Shown piece after piece: positions 27,802 to 33,858 of a stretch of 33,858 nt of DNA; positions within the stretch are counted from its first letter, which is position 1, and every line of letters begins with the position of its first letter. The DNA comes from Thermoanaerobaculia bacterium (GTDB lineage Bacteria > Acidobacteriota > Thermoanaerobaculia > Multivoradales > JAHEKO01), in assembly GCA_947259195.1 (NCBI GenBank), contig CAMYLC010000008.1, forward strand, positions 117,143 through 151,000. Direction: 5' to 3'. Made by a program: the position numbers and the translations under genes. The notes below the pieces were generated by a model. That model did no database searches and was not told where the DNA came from. It worked only from the letters and a program-made list of their open reading frames with translations.

Positions 27802-28197
27802 ATGGATTGGGGTCCTCTCAGCGACGCAGCCATTGCAGTCAGGGACAACGCCTACGCGCCATTCAGCGGCTTCAAAGTAGGCGCCGCCGTCAGAACCCGG
27901 GCAGGATTGATCTTCAGTGGCTGCAACATCGAGAACCGGAGCTTTGGAGCAACCATCTGTGCCGAGAGGTTCGCCGTGGGCTCTGCGATCTCCGCTGGAG
28001 AAACAGGAATCGAGGGCGTCGTCGTCGTCACGGACACCACCCCGCCTTCACCACCCTGCGGGCTCTGCCTGCAGGTTCTCGCAGAGTTCGGCGACGCCGA
28101 CCTCCCCATCCTTCTCCTCAATCTGCAGGGTGAGAGGCTCGAGTCCCGGCTTGGTGACTTCCTGCCCCATCCATTCCAGTTCCCGAGCCCGACCTAG
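27802..28197 (+). CDS. cdd: Cytidine deaminase
   Basis: Deaminates cytidine and deoxycytidine to uridine forms in pyrimidine salvage. The 131-residue length fits the small tetrameric class. FSGFKVGAAV and GCNIENRSFG bind the nucleoside. Zinc ligands are C53, C86 and C89, with the proton-shuttling Glu55 in TICAERFA and PPCGLCLQVLAEF. The ATG has only a weak upstream ribosome site. Its stop codon shares bases with the opposing mqnD stop (CTAG at 28194-28197). Confidence 0.94.
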   Translation: MDWGPLSDAAIAVRDNAYAPFSGFKVGAAVRTRAGLIFSGCNIENRSFGATICAERFAVGSAISAGETGIEGVVVVTDTTPPSPPCGLCLQVLAEFGDADLPILLLNLQGERLESRLGDFLPHPFQFPSPT

Positions 28198-29057
28198 CCG
28201 AGATCGACAAACTCCGCCTGAATCGCCTCCGGCAGGATGCCGGCTTCGTGGCCTCGATCCAAAAGCAACTGCACGGCCCGCCGGCCCGCCTCTCCGTAGT
28301 CGCGGGTCCAATCGTTCACGTACATCGAGACGAAGCGATCCGACCGAACCGGATCGTCCTCGAGACCCCGCGCGTACTTCGTGGCGAAATTCATCGCTTC
28401 CGCTCGATGATCGAGAGCATAGTTGATGCTGCCGGACAGAAGCTCAGAGAGTCGACGGATCAACTCGGGTGCCAGGTCCTTGCGAATGCCGTTGCCACCT
28501 AGGGGCAATGGCCCACCGGTCTCGTCCTTCCACCAGGACCCCAGATCCACGACGGCTTTCAGGCCCATGTCCGAATAGGTCAGCTGGCCTTCGTGGATGA
28601 CCACGCCCGCGACCACGTCCCCATTCTGCACCGCCTCCAGTATTCGATCGAAAGCCACCACGGTCGTATCCAACTCTGGTTGCCAGAGCTGCAATGCCAG
28701 ATTGGCCGACGTCAGATCCCCGGGAATCGCCACCGTCTCTCCCGCCAGGTCTTCTCGGCTGAGCTTTTCGTTTGCCACCACCACCGGGCCGTAGCCGTCC
28801 CCGAAGCTGGCACCCGAGGGCATCAGGATGTAGCGATCAGCGAGGTAGGCATAGGCGTGGATCGACAGCGCCGTGATCTCGTAGGTACCTTCGAAAGCGG
28901 CCTGATTCAGGCTCTCGATATCGCTCAAGACGTGTTCGATCTCCAATCCAGAGGAGTCGAGAATGCCCTGGGTGAGGGCATAGAACATGAAGGCGTCATC
29001 GGAGTCCGGGCTGTGGGCAATGCCAATTCTCGTGGGCGTCATCGTAGTTTCGCTCAT
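28194..29057 (-). CDS. mqnD: 1,4-dihydroxy-6-naphthoate synthase
   Basis: Converts cyclic dehypoxanthinyl futalosine to 1,4-dihydroxy-6-naphthoate in the futalosine route to menaquinone. The 287-residue protein has the two-lobe periplasmic-binding-protein fold of MqnA/MqnD. Diagnostic parts are IAHSPDSDDAFMFYAL near the start, FDRILEAVQNGDVVAGVVIHE with the catalytic His, and VVDLGSWWKDETGGPLPLGG, which follows the Thermus MqnD pattern closely. The start could also be Met6 (29042); neither has a good ribosome site. It lies 30 bases downstream of the aconitase gene. No other mqn gene is here. Confidence 0.9.
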   Translation of the reverse strand: MSETTMTPTRIGIAHSPDSDDAFMFYALTQGILDSSGLEIEHVLSDIESLNQAAFEGTYEITALSIHAYAYLADRYILMPSGASFGDGYGPVVVANEKLSREDLAGETVAIPGDLTSANLALQLWQPELDTTVVAFDRILEAVQNGDVVAGVVIHEGQLTYSDMGLKAVVDLGSWWKDETGGPLPLGGNGIRKDLAPELIRRLSELLSGSINYALDHRAEAMNFATKYARGLEDDPVRSDRFVSMYVNDWTRDYGEAGRRAVQLLLDRGHEAGILPEAIQAEFVDLG

Positions 29058-29087
29058 CGTGCGAATGGCCGATCGAAACCGGCCGGA

Positions 29088-31085
29088 CTAGGTTGATCGA
29101 GGTTGCTCTCGCTGGAACATTCCCGGTCGATAGGCTGTGATTCGACCCGTGAAGGCGGAGGCGGCCACGGTCAGGGGCGAGGCCAGGTAGAGCCTACCGG
29201 GACCCGAGCGGCCCTTGTAGTTTCGGTTGATGGCAGACACGGTGACCTGATCGTCCCTTTCGGAGACTCCGGGTCCGCACCCGATGCAAGCTCCGCATCC
29301 GGGCTGGATGACCGTCACTCCCGCTCTGGCGAACGTCTCCATGAAGCCGTTGTCCCGACAGAATTTCTCGACCGATGCCGAACCCACCTGGATCAGGAAT
29401 GCGACCCCGTCAGCCACCGACAGACCGGCGGCGGCGGCCTCCTTGACCACCTGATGGTAGAAGATCAGGTCGTCGATCTTGCCCGCTGTGCAGCTACCTC
29501 CGTAAGCGATATCGATGGCGACGCCGTCGACCTCCTCGACCAGAGCTCCGTTGGTGGGATCGGAGGGGATACCGTGATCCGGATCGCCAGGGTGCGCCAC
29601 CATCGGCCGGATGGAAGAGAGATCGATTGTATGTACCCCTCCGTCATAGTGGGCTCCGGGGTCGGCCTGGACCGCGCGTGCACGAAGCTCGCTCTCGACG
29701 ATTTCGGGACGCCGTTTCTCGACCCAACGGAAGGTCTCATCATCTGCTTCCACGATGGCCCCACGAGCAGAGCACTCCGTCGCCATGTTGGTGAGCGTCG
29801 CTCTCTCGTCCATCGACAGGGTGGCGATGCCTGGCCCGGCGAACTCCATGACCCGCTTGAGCGTCATCTGGGGCCGAGCGAACTCGAGCAGGATGTACAG
29901 CATGAGGTCCTTGGCCGTCACACCTTCGGGCAGGTGTCCGACCAGCTCGAATCGAATCGACTCGGGGACTTCGGCCATCGTGAATCCCGAGTGGATCAGA
30001 TTGGCGTACTCGGTGGCACCCACACCCCAGGCCAGGGCGTTGTTGCAGCCTCCCATGCAAGTGTGGCTGTCGGTGGCTTGAATGAAATCGCCGGGCGAGA
30101 TCAGCACCTCGCGCGCTACTTCATGGCAGATCCCAGGAGAGATGCCGTCTCTGGCCGAGAAGTCGCGCACTCCAGTATGCCGCTGGAAGCTCACCTGGAG
30201 CTCCCGCAGCCGCTCGATCTTGTCCATGAACGGCAGCATCATGGGTACTTCGTCGGCATAGATCAGGTGGTCCTCGAAGACCGCGAACCGCGCCGCGTTC
30301 TCGATCTGGTAGTCGGCGCCATACTCCTGTTCGAGGAAGTACTGGACCTGGGCGGTAGTGAACTCGTGGGAGTAACCCCCATCGACTTCCACGACGAGGC
30401 TATCGCCTGGTCTGACGAATCGATCTCCACCGCCGAGAGCATGCTGGGCGAGTATCTTCTCGGCCATGGTCATCGGACGCTCCGCGGTTTCATCGGCAGG
30501 CCACTCGAGCTCTTGCCGGGCGAGGGCCTTGGCGAATGGGAACAGGCCACCCTGGCGCACGATCAGCTGTGTGATCGGATCGTAGTCTCCGTAGAACTCC
30601 TCCAGGGGCACTCTCTCACCTGCTTGCAGCCGGCGCAGGATCTCGTGGTCGGTCATCAGCACGCCCTGGTTGATGTTGTTGGCGGCGTGTATCGGAGCAA
30701 AGGAGGCAGCCACCGCAATCCTCACTCCAGACCACTTCTCCGCTTGCACGGCGGTCTCTCGAGAACTGCCGACGCCCTTTCTGTGGCCAGAAACGATGAC
30801 CTCGAACCCTCCGTTGTACAGAGCATCTCGCTCGAAGAGCCGTTCTCCGTCCACGATCAGGCCCGCGTAGGCCTCGCGCGCCAGATCCTCAGGGCGGTGG
30901 TTGAAACAGACCCAGGCCGGAGTCATCACATCGGTGTTGATGTCATCCAGAAGATCGTCGACCGTCAGGTCATCCATCGTCAGATCGAGCTCACCGGCGA
31001 GCTGACGGCGAATCAGATCCGGGTCCTTGGTCAAGAACAGGACTCGCTTGCCCGGGGTCAGATGCACTGTCGGTGGTGGCTTCAC
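29088..31085 (-). CDS. Aconitase-family hydratase, swivel domain first
   Basis: A 665-residue [4Fe-4S] dehydratase, most likely the aconitase interconverting citrate and isocitrate here. The domain order is unusual. The small swivel domain comes first (about 1-155, with DDINTD 47-52 and GHRKGVGSSRE 100-110), then the large LeuC/AcnA-like part from about 205. The large part has EDH (271-273), ATDSHTCMGG (337-345), GGSCTAGKIDDL and PGCGACIGCGPG, supplying three cluster cysteines. It resembles AcnB without its N-terminal helical domain, or a fused LeuD-LeuC. Neighbouring icd, sucCD and sdhCAB favour aconitase; isopropylmalate or homoaconitate dehydratase remains possible because no leu genes are present to judge by. 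GTG start; mqnD follows by 30 bases. Confidence 0.85.
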   Translation of the reverse strand: MKPPPTVHLTPGKRVLFLTKDPDLIRRQLAGELDLTMDDLTVDDLLDDINTDVMTPAWVCFNHRPEDLAREAYAGLIVDGERLFERDALYNGGFEVIVSGHRKGVGSSRETAVQAEKWSGVRIAVAASFAPIHAANNINQGVLMTDHEILRRLQAGERVPLEEFYGDYDPITQLIVRQGGLFPFAKALARQELEWPADETAERPMTMAEKILAQHALGGGDRFVRPGDSLVVEVDGGYSHEFTTAQVQYFLEQEYGADYQIENAARFAVFEDHLIYADEVPMMLPFMDKIERLRELQVSFQRHTGVRDFSARDGISPGICHEVAREVLISPGDFIQATDSHTCMGGCNNALAWGVGATEYANLIHSGFTMAEVPESIRFELVGHLPEGVTAKDLMLYILLEFARPQMTLKRVMEFAGPGIATLSMDERATLTNMATECSARGAIVEADDETFRWVEKRRPEIVESELRARAVQADPGAHYDGGVHTIDLSSIRPMVAHPGDPDHGIPSDPTNGALVEEVDGVAIDIAYGGSCTAGKIDDLIFYHQVVKEAAAAGLSVADGVAFLIQVGSASVEKFCRDNGFMETFARAGVTVIQPGCGACIGCGPGVSERDDQVTVSAINRNYKGRSGPGRLYLASPLTVAASAFTGRITAYRPGMFQREQPRST

Positions 31086-31273
31086 GGATAGGGCCCTTCG
31101 CAGTGGTAGCGCGCCCTATTCTATCCATAGGTCCGGAAACCGCCGCTGCGGACTCCATGAAGGCCGCATGAGCCCTCTGCAGCATCGCCAGCAGCCACTG
31201 CGGCGGTAGTTCGAGCGGTACCGACAACGAGCCTGTTACGATCACTTCGGTTGAGTTGCAGGAGGAGTCGAGA

Positions 31274-32962
31274 ATGTCCCAGATCATCGAGTGTGTTCCC
31301 AACTTCAGCGAAGGCCGCGATCTGACCGTGATCCGTCAGATCACGGACGCAATCGAAAGTGTCGATGGAGTCGCTCTGCTGGATGTGGACCCCGGCCAGG
31401 CCACCAACCGGACGGTGGTGACCTTGGCGGGAGACCCTTCGCAAGTGGTCGAGGCCGCTGTGCGCGCCGCCAAGAAAGCCGCCGAGTTGATCGACATGCG
31501 GCAGCACCGGGGAGAGCACCCACGGTTCGGAGCCATGGACGTCTGTCCGCTCGTACCGGTCTCGGGAATCTCGCTCGAAGAGACCGCTGCCTATGCCCAT
31601 CAGCTGGCCAAACGGCTCGGGCGCGAAGCTGGTCTGACCGTGTTCTGCTACGAGCACGCCGCGACCTCGGACGAGCGACGGAACCTGGCCAACGTGAGAG
31701 CCGGGGAGTACGAGGGCCTCGAGGCGAAGCTCGCCAAGCCAGAGTGGCAGCCGGACTACGGCCCTGCCGAGGTCAACCTGAAGTCGGGGGCCACGGCGGT
31801 TGGAGCAAGGCAGTTCCTGATCGCCTACAACGTCAACCTGAACACGACCTCGACGCGGCGCGCCAATGCCGTGGCCTTCGACGTCAGGGAGAAAGGTCGG
31901 ATCGCGAGGACAGGCGACCCCCTCACTGGCGACATCATTCGTGACGATCAGGGAGAACCGGTCACCATTCCAGGCAGCCTGAAGGCCGTCAAGGCCATCG
32001 GTTGGTTCATCGATGAGTACGGCATCGCGCAGATTTCCATGAACCTGACGGATCTGAATCAGACGCCGCTGCATACGGCCTTCGACGAAGTCTGCAAGAA
32101 GGCGGAGGCCCGAGGAATGCGGGTCACGGGCTCCGAACTGGTCGGGCTCGTACCCCTTGGAGCGATCCTGGATGCCGGTCGCTATTTTCTGCGCAAGCAG
32201 GGACGGTCGGCCGGCGTTCCCGATCACGAGATCATCAAGATCGCTGTCAAGTCGCTGGGCCTGGACGAGCTCAAGCCCTTCGAGCCCAAGGAGAAGATCA
32301 TCGAGTACAAACTCGCGGCTCAGGAGCCTCAGCCGCCGCTCCTCGCGGAGCAGACTCTGACTGAATTCGTCGAGTCTGCGGCTGCCGAATCACCGGCCCC
32401 CGGTGGCGGCTCGGTAGCGGCCGCAGTCGGAGCGCTGGGCTCGGCGCTGGGCACGATGGTCGCCAACCTCTCCGCTCACAAGCGAGGATGGGACGAGCGC
32501 TGGGAGGAATTCTCAGACTGGGCGGAACGGGGCAAAGCCCTCTACGAGGAGCTTCTCAGATTGGTAGACGAAGACACGGCGGCGTTCGATGGAATTCTCG
32601 CCTCCTTTCGCCTGCCGCAATCGTCGGAGGCCGAGCGGTCCGAGCGCCATCGAGCCATTCAGCAGGCGACGAAACGGGCGATCGAGGTGCCACTTCAGGT
32701 CATGGAAGCGTCCGTGCAGTCCATGAAGGTCCTCCAGGCGATGGCTCAGGAGGGAAATCCGGCATCGGTGACCGATGCCGGCGTCGGAGCCCTCAGTGCG
32801 CGCGCGGCGGCTCGCGGAGCCTACATGAACATGCAGATCAACTCCGGCGACCTCGAGGACAAGCGTGTCGTCGAGGATCTTCTGGCTCGAGGCAAGGCCC
32901 TCGAAGAGGACGCGGCCGCCATGGAAGTGGCGATCCTCGAGATCGTCAGGGACAAGCTCTGA
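31274..32962 (+). CDS. ftcD: Formimidoyltransferase-cyclodeaminase
   Basis: Bifunctional enzyme of histidine breakdown: moves the formimino group from formiminoglutamate to tetrahydrofolate, then releases ammonia to give methenyl-THF. The 562 residues (human 541) hold the transferase (about 1-325) with CVPNFSEGRD and the catalytic His82 in MRQHRGEHPRFGAMD. A linker follows, then the helical cyclodeaminase (about 360-562) with SPAPGGGSVAAAVGALG and VDEDTAAFDGILASFRLP. The ATG at 31274 stands 6 bases after AGGAGGAG. No hut genes are nearby. Divergent from the aconitase gene, with a 188-base spacer holding no clear promoter; 7 bases from the convergent TPR gene. Confidence 0.95.
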   Translation: MSQIIECVPNFSEGRDLTVIRQITDAIESVDGVALLDVDPGQATNRTVVTLAGDPSQVVEAAVRAAKKAAELIDMRQHRGEHPRFGAMDVCPLVPVSGISLEETAAYAHQLAKRLGREAGLTVFCYEHAATSDERRNLANVRAGEYEGLEAKLAKPEWQPDYGPAEVNLKSGATAVGARQFLIAYNVNLNTTSTRRANAVAFDVREKGRIARTGDPLTGDIIRDDQGEPVTIPGSLKAVKAIGWFIDEYGIAQISMNLTDLNQTPLHTAFDEVCKKAEARGMRVTGSELVGLVPLGAILDAGRYFLRKQGRSAGVPDHEIIKIAVKSLGLDELKPFEPKEKIIEYKLAAQEPQPPLLAEQTLTEFVESAAAESPAPGGGSVAAAVGALGSALGTMVANLSAHKRGWDERWEEFSDWAERGKALYEELLRLVDEDTAAFDGILASFRLPQSSEAERSERHRAIQQATKRAIEVPLQVMEASVQSMKVLQAMAQEGNPASVTDAGVGALSARAAARGAYMNMQINSGDLEDKRVVEDLLARGKALEEDAAAMEVAILEIVRDKL

Positions 32963-32969
32963 GATTCCG

Positions 32970-33858
32970 CTACTCGGCGACGCTCATCCCAGCGCCGAAT
33001 CTGGCCCGTTCCCTTGCCTTTTCGAGACAGGATGCGAGCTCGTTGACGAGGCCGACCGTCATCTTTTCGACTTCCAAAGACTTCCGACAAAACGCCAGAG
33101 CAGCCAGGGTCTCCTGATGGACTCTCAGCGACCTGAAGATCGTCAGCATTTCCGCCGCGAGGGCCTTCAGATCGGCGACGCGGCCTTGCCGGAGATAGAC
33201 AAGGGCCAGATCCAGGGAAACGAGGGCCACGTCATGAGCCATGCCCTTGTCGATGAAGAACTGCTTGACCTCGAGGAACAGCGCTTCGGCCTCGCTCAAC
33301 CGGTCGGTATCGACAGCGATCTGTCCCTCCAGCCACTTCAATCGGGTCAGGTCGACGGCGTTACCAAGTCTGGTGTGGATGTCCCTCGTCTCCGGATAGA
33401 GGGCGGCAAGTTCACTCAGCCGTCCTTCTTCGCGCAAGAAGACAAGAAGGTTGTGCTTCGCCACGAGTACTAGCCTCGGATCGACTTCGGGGTTCACGAA
33501 CGCGATTCCCCGCTCTATAGCTTCAATCGCTTCGGCGAAGTCTCCATTGGCGCCTAGCGTGAATGCCTTTGAAAGCCAAGCGCTGCCTTCAAGACGTCTT
33601 TCACCTTCGATCGCGGAATTTTCAATTACTCCATCCAGCATGGTTATTGCGGCATCGAACTGTCTCTTTTCCGACAGAAGAGCTGCCTCTAGGTGGCAGA
33701 TTATCGCTTCAACATTGCGACTCCTAGTCCCTGCAACCCAGTGCTCTCTTGCCATTCTGAAAGCGCACTCTGAACCTACGAGGTCCGATCGAATTCGACG
33801 TACATTGCCCAAATGGGCGTAGGACCGAGCCTTTAGGTCAGCTACGATCCCCTGAGGA
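32970..33858 (-). CDS. TPR repeat protein, 5' end cut by window edge
   Basis: At least 295 residues of helical, TPR-like repeats (for example the AIEAIERGIAFVNPEVDPR and LSEAEALFLEVKQFF segments). The reading frame stays open from the TTG at 33812 to the window edge (continuing as KARSYAHLGNVRR), so the true start lies outside. Such repeats mediate protein contacts. Acidobacterial proteins of this style often accompany sigma factors or kinases, but the neighbour cannot be seen. The 3' end is 7 bases from ftcD. The last part (33.5-33.86 kb) appears less GC-rich than the surrounding DNA. Confidence 0.75.
   Translation of the reverse strand, partial: PQGIVADLKARSYAHLGNVRRIRSDLVGSECAFRMAREHWVAGTRSRNVEAIICHLEAALLSEKRQFDAAITMLDGVIENSAIEGERRLEGSAWLSKAFTLGANGDFAEAIEAIERGIAFVNPEVDPRLVLVAKHNLLVFLREEGRLSELAALYPETRDIHTRLGNAVDLTRLKWLEGQIAVDTDRLSEAEALFLEVKQFFIDKGMAHDVALVSLDLALVYLRQGRVADLKALAAEMLTIFRSLRVHQETLAALAFCRKSLEVEKMTVGLVNELASCLEKARERARFGAGMSVAE

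Noticed and set aside
29103..31091. 662-codon open frame antisense to the aconitase gene
   Set aside because: It mirrors the full length of a well-identified enzyme; its translation is low-complexity Arg/His/Gly-rich with no domain, as expected from GC-rich codon usage on the opposite strand.

Overview
The window is a chromosomal segment, at a rough estimate about 60% G+C, of a free-living heterotroph that is most likely an acidobacterium. The pointers are a Ser/Thr kinase with a zinc ribbon and TPR tail, SpoIIE-type phosphatases, a DUF4301 protein, a fused FtcD, and a menaquinone-type succinate dehydrogenase together with the futalosine-pathway gene mqnD. The phylum call is an inference from gene content; no rRNA or other marker is present. 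I see no phage, insertion sequence, CRISPR array or tRNA.

Left part (1-6.5 kb): a structured, gene-free 350-base end with a strong hairpin; a minus-strand unit of ECF sigma factor, probable membrane anti-sigma factor and a bactofilin-like membrane protein; a divergent DUF4301 gene whose motifs match UDP-glucose pyrophosphorylases; and a Bacillus-type glutamine synthetase. Middle (6.5-12.5 kb, plus strand): a TVP38 membrane protein overlapping a flavoprotein disulfide reductase, an FHA-GAF-SpoIIE phosphatase, and an exported Cys-rich protein behind a long structured leader.

Core (12.5-27.7 kb): an unbroken minus-strand run reading, in transcription order, icd, membrane SpoIIE phosphatase, sucC, sucD, a cyanophycinase-like protein lacking its nucleophile, ndk, pcnB, sdhC, sdhA, sdhB and a TPR Ser/Thr kinase. 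It is therefore largely a TCA-cycle cluster with signalling genes built in. Right end: cdd, then a minus-strand aconitase-family gene followed by mqnD, a divergent ftcD (histidine degradation), and a TPR gene cut by the window edge.

Together the genes cover citrate to fumarate apart from 2-oxoglutarate dehydrogenase, feeding electrons to menaquinone through a type B SDH. Nitrogen assimilation and folate-linked histidine breakdown sit on the flanks. The least explained parts are the DUF4301 enzyme, the structured 5' end, the serine-less S51 protein, the Cys-rich secreted protein and the kinase/phosphatase placement within the TCA run.
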